Positions 1 through 8,729 of a stretch of 64,000 bases of DNA are shown here, one piece after another. The stretch is from Flavobacteriaceae bacterium (lineage in GTDB: Bacteria > Bacteroidota > Bacteroidia > Flavobacteriales > Flavobacteriaceae): positions 868,001 through 932,000 of the forward strand of contig JADGEL010000001.1 in assembly GCA_016744415.1 (NCBI GenBank), in the 5' to 3' direction. The notes beneath the pieces were generated by a model that was not told where the DNA came from, searched no databases, and saw only the letters and a list, made by a program, of their open reading frames with translations. Within the stretch, counting starts at the first letter, position 1; each line of letters opens with the position of its first letter. The translations under genes and the position numbers were made by a program.

Positions 1-573
1 TTGGGCAATTTCCCAATCAATAGCAGTAATTCCTTCATTAATATCTAACCAGCCTGTTCCTAAGAAGCAAATATCAGCTTTTACTTCAGAAAGTGCATCA
101 ATAGAATTACCGCCAACTGTTAGTTGTGAACTTCGCGATAATTTCCCGCCAATAAAAATAACCTTATCATTTTCTGAAGCATTATTGAGCAATTCAATTG
201 CCATAGGTAAGCTTGGGGTAAAAAATGTAAGGCTCAAGTTTTGAGGAAGTAGTTTGGCAAGTTCAATATTGGTTGACCCACCACTCATTAGTACAATGTC
301 TCCGCTACTTAATAGAGAAATGCCTTTTTTTGCAATCACCGTTTTGTTTTCTAATTCATAGACTTCTCTATTTCTTCCTGAGTAAATATTAAAACCATTT
401 GATACCGCCCCACCATGAACTTTTCTGAGACTCTTAATGTCATCAAGTTCTTTAATGTCTCTTCGTACTGTGTCCATAGATACATTTAAGATTCCGGCTA
501 GGTCAGTAAGTAAAACCCTGTTATGAATGTTAACTTCATTTAAAATAATTTGGTGTCGTTGTTGTTTTTTCAA
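1..573 (-). CDS. DeoR-family transcriptional regulator, C-terminus cut by window edge
   Basis: Reading leftward from a TTG start at 573, 191 codons stay open to the window edge. The first 60 residues form a DeoR-type winged helix-turn-helix (LTDLAGILNVSMDTVRRDI, then a KVHGGA turn). The rest matches the sugar-phosphate-sensing DeoRC domain (MSGGSTN, FTPSLPMAIEL, GGKLSRSSQLTVG). Family members are about 250 residues, so roughly a quarter is missing. An in-frame TAA lies just upstream of the TTG and no ATG is available, so the TTG start is the best choice. It is divergent from susC and probably controls the amino-sugar locus by sensing a phosphorylated sugar; that role is inferred from position. 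Confidence 0.85.
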   Translation of the reverse strand, partial: MKKQQRHQIILNEVNIHNRVLLTDLAGILNVSMDTVRRDIKELDDIKSLRKVHGGAVSNGFNIYSGRNREVYELENKTVIAKKGISLLSSGDIVLMSGGSTNIELAKLLPQNLSLTFFTPSLPMAIELLNNASENDKVIFIGGKLSRSSQLTVGGNSIDALSEVKADICFLGTGWLDINEGITAIDWEIAQ

Positions 574-625
574 GTGATTAATTTTTTGTGCTTACAATAT
601 TATGAAAAAGAAGGCTGATTTCCAA

Positions 626-637
626 TCTCTTAAGAGA
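626..637. promoter_or_regulatory. Perfect 12-bp palindrome, candidate operator
   Basis: TCTCTTAAGAGA is a perfect palindrome in the deoR-susC intergenic region, about 75 bp upstream of the susC -33 box and about 53 bp upstream of the deoR start. A role as an operator for either divergent gene is inferred from position. Confidence 0.35.
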
Positions 638-647
638 ATGCAGTAAA

Positions 648-686
648 TATAGGCAAAAAATAGATTACCTGAATAATTATAGGCAA
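648..686. promoter_or_regulatory. Direct repeats TATAGGCAA x2, candidate regulator site
   Basis: TATAGGCAA occurs at 648-656 and 678-686, 30 bp start to start (about three helical turns), just upstream of the susC promoter. A degenerate TATGCAA follows near 699. Same-face direct repeats suit a DeoR-family or other dimeric regulator. Only the repeats are seen; the binding protein is a guess. Confidence 0.4.
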
Positions 687-712
687 TATTTTAAATGTTA
701 TGCAATAAAAAG

Positions 713-742
713 TTGCAAAATAAATATATTGTTCTACCTTTG
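713..742 (+). promoter_or_regulatory. Bacteroidota-type promoter of susC
   Basis: TTG at 713-715 and TACCTTTG at 735-742, separated by 19 nt, match the Bacteroidota -33/-7 consensus (TTG, then TAnnTTTG). The susC ATG lies 26 nt downstream. Confidence 0.7.
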
Positions 743-768
743 ATGCAACTAATAAAATTATTACTCAA

Positions 769-3708
769 ATGAAAAAAAATTATTATCTATTATTAACACT
801 CCTGATGGTGTTTTTTGCTCAAGGTGTTTTTGCACAAGTAAAAACAATTTCAGGAACAGTTACCGAGAAAGGTATTGATACACCATTACCAGGTGTAAGT
901 GTAATTATTGAAGGAACCTCTATTGGGGGTGTAACCGATTTTGACGGAATGTATTCCTTTGAAGTCGATGATGTTACTGACAAATCACTAGTGTTTAGTT
1001 TTGTCGGATTTAAAACAGTTAAAGTTGCTTTAACAAGCGATAGCGATGTTGTTGATTTAGAAATGATGGCCGATTTACTTAATTTAGATGAGGTTGTAAT
1101 TACTGGTAGTAGTGTTGGTGTAAATAAGAGAACTCTAGGAAACTCTATTTCTACATTAAAATCAGATGATATTACCGATGGTGCCGCAACTCAAATTGAC
1201 CAAGCTATTTCTGGTAAAGTTACTGGGGCATTGGTGCAGCAAAATTCAGGTGACCCTGCAGGGGGTATCAGTATTAGGTTAAGAGGAGCAAGTACAATTA
1301 TGGGTAGCTCAGATCCTTTATATATTATAGATGGTATTATTGTAAGTAACTCTAGTGCTCAATTAGTAGATTTAGGTGGAACTTCACAAAATAGATTGGT
1401 TGATATCAATCCTAATGATGTTGAACGAATTGAGATTCTTAAAGGTGCTGCTGCTGCTGCAATTTATGGATCTAGAGCATCGAATGGTGTGGTTCAAATT
1501 TTTACTAAAAAAGGAAAAACAGGTGAAACTAAATTCAACTTTTCTACAAGTGTTAAAATGAACACACTTAGAAAAGAGATTGATTATAATACAGCTCCTG
1601 TAGCTTGGGAAGACCCATTTGATAATACGAACTTAAATACTGTACCGGTTACTCGCTATAATTATCAAGATGATTTCTTTGATACTGGTTTTGGAACAGA
1701 AAACTACTTATCTATGAGTGGTGGTACTGAAAAAACATCTTATTATGTTTCAGCTTCTCAGTTGAGTAACCAAGGTATTATTAAAAATACCGACTTTAAA
1801 AGATATGGCTTTAAAGTAAACATTAAACAAAAAGCTACAGATTGGTTAGATGTAAACGCTTCATTAAACTATACAAGAAGTAATAGTAGTGACATACCTA
1901 ATGGTGGTATTAACTCAGCTTACGGTGCAATTACAGGATATGTTTTTAGTGAAAACTCAGTAAATCCACAGCCAAACGAATTAGGAGTTTATCCAGTAAC
2001 TTCATTGTTAGTTGCTAGAACTAACCCTTTAGAGGCTGTAAACGAATTTGATTTTGGACAAAAAGTAAATAGAGTGATAACAAGTGTTGGTTTGGATGCG
2101 AAGATTACAGAGCATTTATCTGCTAACTACACTTTTGGAATGGATTATTTTAATCAATCTGCAACAGGATATATCCCTCCAAATAACACATCACCACAAA
2201 CGGATGGATTTGCTCAAAGAGGGGAGTTAAATAATTTTCAATACAACAGTGATTTGAATTTAGTTTATAAATTCGATATTAATGAAAATATTACATCTAC
2301 TACTGTTTTAGGTGGTTCTTGGCAATATCAAGAAACGGATGTGGTTAGTATTAGTGCTACAGGTTTAACACCGTTTGTAGAAATAGCTCAAGGAGCTATA
2401 AATAGTCAAGGAGAGAATAGAACTCAAATTTCTTTTTGGGGTGGATTCTTACAACAATCTATCAGTTTTAAGAATAAATTATATTTAAACGCTGCCTTAA
2501 GAATGGATGGGGCGTCATCATTTGGTTTGGATGAGAGGAATCAATTATACGCAAAAGCAAGTCTTTCTTACATTGTGTCTGAAGAAGAGTTTTGGGACAA
2601 TACTTTTGGAGATACTTTTAATACATTTAAAGTTAGAACATCTTGGGGGCAAGCAGGGAACCTAACTGCTTTAGATCCATTCCAAAGATTTACTCTATTA
2701 AATCCATCAGCAATCAATGGGTCTGTTAGCTACATTCCGAGTGATGAACAAGGGGATGAAAATATTGCGCCAGAACGTATGGATGAATTTGAAATCGGTT
2801 TTGATGCAGGTTTCTTTAATAACCGTTTAGGTTTAGAATTTACATATTACAAACAAAAGGTAACTGACTTATTGTTGCCAAGAGAGCTAGCAACTTCAAC
2901 TGGCTTTGCTACAAGAATTGAAAATGTAGGGAATCTTGAAAATAAGGGAATTGAAATCTTATTAAGAGGTGTACCTGTAAGAAACGAAAACTTTACTTGG
3001 GATATTACTGCAACATTTTCTCAAAACGAGAATGTGGTAACCAAAGTTGCAGGTGGTGGCCAATTTGCCTTGCCAGGTAGTTTTGCAACAAACTATGTTA
3101 TTGAAGGTGAATCTTTAGGGGTTTTCTATCGTCAATACTATGCAAGAGAAGCTGATGGAAGTATTTCTTTAGATGCGAATGGGTATCCGTTTACCGCAAA
3201 AGATGCCAATGGAACAGCTTTGAAAAAAGTGATTGGAGATCCTAACCCAGACTGGTTTGGTTCTTTAACAAATGAGTTTTCTTATAAAAACTTTGGTCTT
3301 AGAATTCAATTAGACGCAGTTCAAGGTTTTGATGTGTTTAACTGGAATAGAAGATTGATGGATAACAAAATTTTCGGTGGTGGTGCTGGTGCTGGTGAAG
3401 AACTACTAGGAAATCAGATAAAAGGATACGGAGGTGCGCAAGCAGGTATTTTTGAAGAGTTTGTAGAAGATGGATCTTTTGTTAAGTTAAGAGAATTAGC
3501 GTTTAACTATAAATTAGTTCAGCCTTTTGAATCTGTTGATGCCATTACTTTTAGTTTAATTGGTAGAAATTTAATTTCATGGGATAGCTACTCTGGGTGG
3601 GATCCTGAAGTAAATACTGCTGGTCAAAGTAACGGAGTTCGTGGATTTGACTTTGCGGCTGTTCCAATTCCAAGTACGTACCAATTAGGTGTAAATGTTA
3701 GTTTCTAA
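769..3708 (+). CDS. susC: SusC/RagA-family TonB-dependent outer-membrane transporter
   Basis: This 979-residue protein has a Sec signal peptide ending near FAQ (residues 20-23). A carboxypeptidase-regulatory-like domain (VSGTV-type start, GTSIGGVTDFDGMYSF) spans about residues 25-100, then a TonB plug (LRGASTIMGSSDPLYIIDG, RIEILKGAAAAAIYGSRASNG) and a long beta-barrel ending in the aromatic terminal strand GVNVSF. Family members take oligosaccharides or peptides through the outer membrane with a SusD lipoprotein. The partner gene follows immediately. The downstream enzymes (NamZ, MurQ, NagZ-like, GH20) suggest muropeptide, MurNAc or GlcNAc oligomer uptake; the substrate is inferred, not read from the protein. 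Confidence 0.95.
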   Translation: MKKNYYLLLTLLMVFFAQGVFAQVKTISGTVTEKGIDTPLPGVSVIIEGTSIGGVTDFDGMYSFEVDDVTDKSLVFSFVGFKTVKVALTSDSDVVDLEMMADLLNLDEVVITGSSVGVNKRTLGNSISTLKSDDITDGAATQIDQAISGKVTGALVQQNSGDPAGGISIRLRGASTIMGSSDPLYIIDGIIVSNSSAQLVDLGGTSQNRLVDINPNDVERIEILKGAAAAAIYGSRASNGVVQIFTKKGKTGETKFNFSTSVKMNTLRKEIDYNTAPVAWEDPFDNTNLNTVPVTRYNYQDDFFDTGFGTENYLSMSGGTEKTSYYVSASQLSNQGIIKNTDFKRYGFKVNIKQKATDWLDVNASLNYTRSNSSDIPNGGINSAYGAITGYVFSENSVNPQPNELGVYPVTSLLVARTNPLEAVNEFDFGQKVNRVITSVGLDAKITEHLSANYTFGMDYFNQSATGYIPPNNTSPQTDGFAQRGELNNFQYNSDLNLVYKFDINENITSTTVLGGSWQYQETDVVSISATGLTPFVEIAQGAINSQGENRTQISFWGGFLQQSISFKNKLYLNAALRMDGASSFGLDERNQLYAKASLSYIVSEEEFWDNTFGDTFNTFKVRTSWGQAGNLTALDPFQRFTLLNPSAINGSVSYIPSDEQGDENIAPERMDEFEIGFDAGFFNNRLGLEFTYYKQKVTDLLLPRELATSTGFATRIENVGNLENKGIEILLRGVPVRNENFTWDITATFSQNENVVTKVAGGGQFALPGSFATNYVIEGESLGVFYRQYYAREADGSISLDANGYPFTAKDANGTALKKVIGDPNPDWFGSLTNEFSYKNFGLRIQLDAVQGFDVFNWNRRLMDNKIFGGGAGAGEELLGNQIKGYGGAQAGIFEEFVEDGSFVKLRELAFNYKLVQPFESVDAITFSLIGRNLISWDSYSGWDPEVNTAGQSNGVRGFDFAAVPIPSTYQLGVNVSF

Positions 3709-3730
3709 TAAAAACAATAAAGATAAAATC

Positions 3731-5071
3731 ATGATATATATATTAAAACATAAAATAAAATATGCTGTATTTGCATTAACAGTAATGTTATTTGCGACAG
3801 GGTGTGAAACTGATTTTGACAACCCAAATGCAGTAACTGAAGAAGATGCTTTTTCTTCTAGAGAAGGAATAATTGCTACTGCTGTTGGAATGCAACAAGT
3901 ATATGCAACATCAGGAGTTAGATGGATAGTAGAAACACCGGCTATTACAACTCGTGAAGGAGGTATAACAACCACCTTTCAAAATATGATTGAGTTAGAA
4001 GATGGTGGCACAAGCTTACCAAACTTTAATTCTAACGTGCAAGGTTTATGGTCAACAATGTTGAGCGTAATGAGAATTGCAGAAGAGGTTGAAGCAAGTA
4101 CTCCTGGGCTTGAGTTTGAAGCTGGTACAGCTAGTGGACTGATTGCTTATGCAAAATTGTTTAAAGCAATGTGTATTGCTAATTTGGCTCAAAGTTACGA
4201 TCAAGTTATAGTGCAAACAAATAATGAAAATCAAGCTGAATTTGTTTCTAGAGCAGAGGCTTTGCAAACGGCAATTTCACTTTTAACTGAAGCACAAGCT
4301 TTGATTGCTGCGAATCCTATTTCTGATGATTTCATTAATCAAGTCACTTTAGGTAATATTGATGTGCCAAATACAATCAATGCAATGTTGGCAAGATTTA
4401 ATTTGTTTGCGGGAAATTATGATGCTGCAATGGCAGCAGCAAATAATGTTGATGATACATCAATTTCAATTTTTGCTTATGATACTCAAAATGTTAATCC
4501 TATTTGGGATAGAGTAAACAATAATAACCCTAATTTTAAACCAAGAGATAATTTTGGTTTACCAGCAGAATTTGTTTTTGACCCAGCCGATGGTAGATTG
4601 TCATTCTATTTAATTCCTCTAAATGAAACAAATCAAAATGGATTGCCAATTGAAAACCTAGCAGGATTCTTTGATATAATTACAAAATCAATACCAGTTT
4701 ATATCCCAGATGAAATGCAGTTAATTATTGCAGAGGCTAATTTAAGAAAAACCTCTCCAAATTTAGCAGCTGCAACTACGGCAATCAATAATGTATTGAC
4801 AGATACAGATGATGTTTTTGGTATCAACGCAAATGTTGCACCATATTCAGGCCTTAATACTGTTGATGCTTTGTTAGATGAAGTTTATAGAAACAGAAGA
4901 TCAGAGCTGTTCCTAATCGGAACAAGTTTAGAAGATAGTAGACGTTTTAATAGACCAGAACCAAGTGGTACTGCAATGAATTATTCAGAAGAAAGAAATA
5001 GAAATTTTTATCCTTTTCCAGATACTGAAAGAAATAGCAACCCTAACACCCCAGCAGACCCATCTATTTAA
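3731..5071 (+). CDS. susD: SusD/RagB-family substrate-binding outer-membrane lipoprotein
   Basis: The 446-residue product starts at ATG 3731, 22 nt after the susC stop; an in-frame GTG at 3695 would overlap susC and lacks signal character. The signal ends in a lipobox, FATGC, followed by acidic residues typical of Bacteroidota surface lipoproteins. SusD-like TPR helices and the C-terminal YRNRRSELFLIG region support the family. It would form the lid of the neighbouring SusC barrel and capture ligand at the surface. A strong hairpin follows the stop codon and may limit read-through into the enzyme genes. Confidence 0.93.
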   Translation: MIYILKHKIKYAVFALTVMLFATGCETDFDNPNAVTEEDAFSSREGIIATAVGMQQVYATSGVRWIVETPAITTREGGITTTFQNMIELEDGGTSLPNFNSNVQGLWSTMLSVMRIAEEVEASTPGLEFEAGTASGLIAYAKLFKAMCIANLAQSYDQVIVQTNNENQAEFVSRAEALQTAISLLTEAQALIAANPISDDFINQVTLGNIDVPNTINAMLARFNLFAGNYDAAMAAANNVDDTSISIFAYDTQNVNPIWDRVNNNNPNFKPRDNFGLPAEFVFDPADGRLSFYLIPLNETNQNGLPIENLAGFFDIITKSIPVYIPDEMQLIIAEANLRKTSPNLAAATTAINNVLTDTDDVFGINANVAPYSGLNTVDALLDEVYRNRRSELFLIGTSLEDSRRFNRPEPSGTAMNYSEERNRNFYPFPDTERNSNPNTPADPSI

Positions 5072-5105
5072 TATAAGTAGTATTTTGAATTAGTTTTCCT
5101 TAGGT

Positions 5106-5139
5106 GTTTAGAGTAGCAATTTAATTTGTTGCTCTAAAC
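5106..5139 (+). terminator. Stem-loop after susD, terminator or attenuator
   Basis: GTTTAGAGTAGCAA (5106-5119) pairs with TTGTTGCTCTAAAC (5126-5139) over 14 positions when G-U pairs are allowed, with a 6-nt TTTAAT loop. There is no clean U-tract directly after it, so it may be an attenuator or a 3'-end stabiliser that favours susCD over the downstream genes. Confidence 0.55.
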
Positions 5140-5250
5140 GCTATTTTAAAATTACTTTAATAAAAAGTAGTAGTTAATATTCTCTTTACTAAAGAAAATA
5201 CTTAATGCAGAATACTTGTGACTTATAAAATCTATAAAAAAAAAACTAAC

Positions 5251-6435
5251 ATGAAGGTAGCTACAGGGCTCGATGTATTAATCAGTGATGTTAACTTGCA
5301 AAACAATTTTAAAGGCACTGTTGCATTATTAAGCCATAACGCATCAGTAGATGCATCATTTACACATGCGGCTGTAAGGTTTAAAGAAATGTTTTCTGAT
5401 AGATTTGTTAAAATGTTTGGACCTCAACATGGTTTTGCAACTGACGTACAAGATAATATGGTAGAATCTGATCATTATACACATCCATATTTTAATATTC
5501 CTGTTTATTCACTCTATTCTGAAACACGTATTCCTACGGATGAAATGTTAAAGGGAATCGATCATCTTTTTATCGACTTACAAGATGTTGGCTGTAGAGT
5601 GTACACTTACATTTGGACACTTACATTGTTACTAGATAAATGTATTGGTAAAAATATTGAAATTGTTATTTTAGATCGCCCTAATCCTATTAATGGAAAA
5701 GATATTGAAGGTAATATTTTAGAACCAGAGTTTGCCTCTTTTGTAGGGTTACATAAAATACCTATGAGACACGGAATGACGATTGGCGAAGTTGCCTTGA
5801 TGCATCAAAAATATTGGGCCAAAGAAAAAGTAAAACTTAAAATTATAAAAATGCAGGGTTGGGATCGTGAAATGTATTTTGAAGATACAAATTTACCTTG
5901 GATTTTACCTTCGCCTAATTTAGCAAGAGCAGAAAGTACTTGTACTTTTCCTGCCACTGTTTTGTTTGAAGGGGCTATGATTAGTGAAGGAAGAGGTACA
6001 TCACAACCTTTAGAAATTATTGGCCATCCTGTATTGGATCCTTTTTCATTTTATGATAAAAAATTAAAAAATAGCGTAAAAGAATCAAAACTAGTAGGTT
6101 TTACCTTAAGGCCAATTACTTTTTTACCTACATTTCAAAAATTTGAAAATCAGGTTTGTGGCGGATATCAAATTCATATTACAAACAAGAAAACATTTAA
6201 ACCTTGGCGCGTTGGTCAATTTTTAATGAAAGAATTATATCATCATTTAGGAGATAAATTTGAATGGAAAACAACTCCTTATGAATATAATTTCAAGCAA
6301 AATCCATTTGACATTATTAACGGAACAGACAAGATTAGGAATTGGATTGAAAAAAATGAACCTATAGAAAAACTAAGTATATTTGAAGACCATTCGGATT
6401 ATAAAATGCAATTTGAGGAAATTAAAATTTATTAA
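5251..6435 (+). CDS. namZ: NamZ-like exo-beta-N-acetylmuramidase (DUF1343, GH171)
   Basis: The 394-residue protein matches the DUF1343/NamZ family throughout (GPQHGF, LFIDLQDVGCRVYTY, LDRPNPING, MRHGMTIGE, SPNLARAESTCTFPATVLFEG, EGRGTSQPLEIIG). Characterised members release MurNAc from the non-reducing end of peptidoglycan fragments such as MurNAc-GlcNAc. ATG 5251 is chosen; an in-frame GTG at 5218 only adds a lysine-rich stretch. Neither start gives a signal peptide or lipobox, so the enzyme looks cytoplasmic, which is unusual because characterised NamZ proteins are exported. It precedes a symporter and murQ, consistent with cleavage of imported disaccharide. Confidence 0.88.
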   Translation: MKVATGLDVLISDVNLQNNFKGTVALLSHNASVDASFTHAAVRFKEMFSDRFVKMFGPQHGFATDVQDNMVESDHYTHPYFNIPVYSLYSETRIPTDEMLKGIDHLFIDLQDVGCRVYTYIWTLTLLLDKCIGKNIEIVILDRPNPINGKDIEGNILEPEFASFVGLHKIPMRHGMTIGEVALMHQKYWAKEKVKLKIIKMQGWDREMYFEDTNLPWILPSPNLARAESTCTFPATVLFEGAMISEGRGTSQPLEIIGHPVLDPFSFYDKKLKNSVKESKLVGFTLRPITFLPTFQKFENQVCGGYQIHITNKKTFKPWRVGQFLMKELYHHLGDKFEWKTTPYEYNFKQNPFDIINGTDKIRNWIEKNEPIEKLSIFEDHSDYKMQFEEIKIY

Positions 6436-6457
6436 TGCAAATGAATACATATCATAA

Positions 6458-7924
6458 ATGATGAGTCCAATATTAGTTTTTTCAATTATTGCAATTTATT
6501 TTATAATGTTGCTTATTATCTCTTATTTTACATCAAGAGGAAATAGTGATGAATCTTTTTATACAGGAGATAGAAAATCACCATGGGCATTAGTTGCTTA
6601 CGGTATGGTAGGTGCAGCATTATCAGGTGTTACTTTTGTTTCTATTCCAGGGATGGTTTCCAATAATTATTTCTATTATTTTCAATTTGTAATTGGTAAT
6701 GTAATTGGTTATGTTTTTATCGTTTATGTGTTAATTCCAATTTATTACAAACTAAATTTGGTGTCAATTTACACTTATCTTTCTTCAAGGTTTGGAGAAA
6801 AATCATACAAAACAGGATCGCTTTTCTTTTTAATTTCTCAATCATTTGGAGCAGCATTAAGATTATTATTAGCTGCAAAAATATTGCAATACGCACTTTT
6901 TGACAGTTACAATATTCCGTTTCCTGTAACCGTAATTATTATGTTATTATTGGTGTGGTTGTACACCAACAAATCAGGAATTAAAACCATAGTTTGGACC
7001 GATACATTACAAACTACCTTTTTAATTCTCGCTGCAATTGTTGCTATTGTAGTAGTTAAAAATTCACTCGGATTTTCATTTACCGATACAATCTCTGGCA
7101 TTAAAAACCATCAATATTTTAAAGTATTTAATTGGGATATAAATTCAGGTAGTAATTTCTTTAAACAAATTATTTCAGGAATTTTAATCGCAGTTGCAAT
7201 GATGGGGTTAGATCAAAACATCATGCAAAAAACATTGACTTGCAAAAACAAAAAAGACGCGCAAAAAAATGCTTTAGTATTTAGTATCATATTAGCAATT
7301 ACGCAATTCTTATTTTTAGGATTAGGAATTATGTTATACATGTATGCTGAACAAAATGGAATTACATTAGAAACTGAAAATGGAGTGTTCATTAACACTG
7401 ATAAACTTTTCCCAATGTTGTCATTAGAACACTTTGGAATGTTTGCAAGCGTTACTTTTATTTTAGGAATTACAGCAGCATCATTCTCTAGTGTAGATTC
7501 TGCATTAACAGCATTAACCACCTCATTTACGTATGATTTTTTAGATGTTGAACACAAAAGTGGAAAAGAAAAAACTAAGATTAAAAACAGAGTGCTATTT
7601 GGATTTTCTGTGATTGTTTTTTTAATTATTATGCTTTTTGCAAATAGCAAAGGAGATGTAATTTCAACAATTTTTAAAGTGGCAGGTTACACCTATGGGC
7701 CTTTATTAGGATTGTTTATGTTGGGCATTTTTACCAAGATAAAAATCATAGATAAAACGGTTCCGTTTATTTGTATTATAGCACCTGTAGCAACCTATTA
7801 TTTTAATTATTTTCTACTTGCTAAATTTAATTTTGATCTAGGTTTTATGAACATATTTGTGAATGCTACGCTTACAATTTTACTATTACTACTAACTAAT
7901 AAAATTCTTCCGAATGAAAAATAA
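6458..7924 (+). CDS. Sodium:solute symporter (SSS family), probable amino-sugar importer
   Basis: The 488-residue protein has about 13 hydrophobic segments and SSS-family features: an N-terminal ISYFTSRGNSDESFYTGDRKSPW segment, GMVGAALSGVTFVSIPGM, and the later GITAASFSSVDSALTALTTSFTYD sodium-site region. It lies 22 nt after namZ and overlaps murQ by 11 nt, so the three genes are probably co-translated. A role in importing MurNAc or MurNAc-containing disaccharide is inferred from these neighbours. A sugar arriving through this carrier would be unphosphorylated. Confidence 0.85.
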   Translation: MMSPILVFSIIAIYFIMLLIISYFTSRGNSDESFYTGDRKSPWALVAYGMVGAALSGVTFVSIPGMVSNNYFYYFQFVIGNVIGYVFIVYVLIPIYYKLNLVSIYTYLSSRFGEKSYKTGSLFFLISQSFGAALRLLLAAKILQYALFDSYNIPFPVTVIIMLLLVWLYTNKSGIKTIVWTDTLQTTFLILAAIVAIVVVKNSLGFSFTDTISGIKNHQYFKVFNWDINSGSNFFKQIISGILIAVAMMGLDQNIMQKTLTCKNKKDAQKNALVFSIILAITQFLFLGLGIMLYMYAEQNGITLETENGVFINTDKLFPMLSLEHFGMFASVTFILGITAASFSSVDSALTALTTSFTYDFLDVEHKSGKEKTKIKNRVLFGFSVIVFLIIMLFANSKGDVISTIFKVAGYTYGPLLGLFMLGIFTKIKIIDKTVPFICIIAPVATYYFNYFLLAKFNFDLGFMNIFVNATLTILLLLLTNKILPNEK

Positions 7925-8729
7925 ATCAACCACAGAACAGGCATCATATTATGATGATTTGGAGCAAATGAGTACCATTGATTTGCTAAAAAACATTAAT
8001 AAAGAAGATAAAACGGTTGCCGAAGTTATTGAAGAATCCATTCCAAAAATTAAAATTTTAATTGATACTATTGTCGTTAAAATGAAAACAGGAGGACGGT
8101 TATTTTATATTGGCGCAGGTACTAGTGGGAGATTAGGAGTTTTAGATGCTTCTGAGTGCCCACCAACTTATGGCGTGCCAGATAATTTGGTAATAGGTTT
8201 GATTGCTGGAGGCGATGGAGCTTTGAGAAAAGCAGTTGAAAATGCTGAAGACGACACAAATCTTGCATGGTCAGATTTAAAGGAATATAATATTACAGAT
8301 AAGGATGTACTTATTGGTATTGCAGCCTCAGGTACTACACCATATGTCATTGGTGGTGTAAAAAAAGCAAGTAAGAATAATATTATAACAGCATGTATTA
8401 CTTGCAATAGCCAAAGTCCGTTATCATTTGAAGTAGATCATCCTATTGAGTTGGTAGTAGGTCCAGAATTTGTTACGGGCAGTACACGTATGAAAGCAGG
8501 AACTGCACAAAAATTAGCCCTTAATATGATTTCTACTGCGGTAATGATTAAACTTGGAAAGGTAAAAGGGAATAAGATGGTTAACATGCAATTGTCTAAC
8601 AAAAAATTAGTGAATAGAGGTGTTAAAATGATTATTGATGAGCTAGGTTTAGACGAGTTAACTGCAATCAATTTATTAAAAAAGCATCAAAATGTTAGGG
8701 AAGCAATCACCGCATATAAAAATATTTAG
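7914..8729 (+). CDS. murQ: N-acetylmuramic acid 6-phosphate etherase
   Basis: MurQ removes the D-lactyl ether from MurNAc-6-P to give GlcNAc-6-P. The 271-residue protein carries the SIS-domain signature GAGTSGRLGVLDASECPPTYG, including the catalytic SEC-PP glutamate region, and the second conserved block TGSTRMKAGTAQKLALNMIS. It is slightly short for the family (about 270-300) but both key blocks are intact. It overlaps the symporter gene by 11 nt and abuts the GH3 gene. Its substrate requires a MurNAc kinase, and none is visible in this window. Confidence 0.95.
   Translation: MKNKSTTEQASYYDDLEQMSTIDLLKNINKEDKTVAEVIEESIPKIKILIDTIVVKMKTGGRLFYIGAGTSGRLGVLDASECPPTYGVPDNLVIGLIAGGDGALRKAVENAEDDTNLAWSDLKEYNITDKDVLIGIAASGTTPYVIGGVKKASKNNIITACITCNSQSPLSFEVDHPIELVVGPEFVTGSTRMKAGTAQKLALNMISTAVMIKLGKVKGNKMVNMQLSNKKLVNRGVKMIIDELGLDELTAINLLKKHQNVREAITAYKNI

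Noticed and set aside
3695-3730. GTG start 12 codons upstream of susD
   Set aside because: It overlaps susC and puts charged residues in front of a good lipoprotein signal; ATG 3731 is preferred.
7213-7650. A 145-codon open frame on the minus strand opposite the SSS symporter
   Set aside because: It is antisense to an intact membrane protein gene, has no recognisable domain, and arises from codon bias of the real gene.
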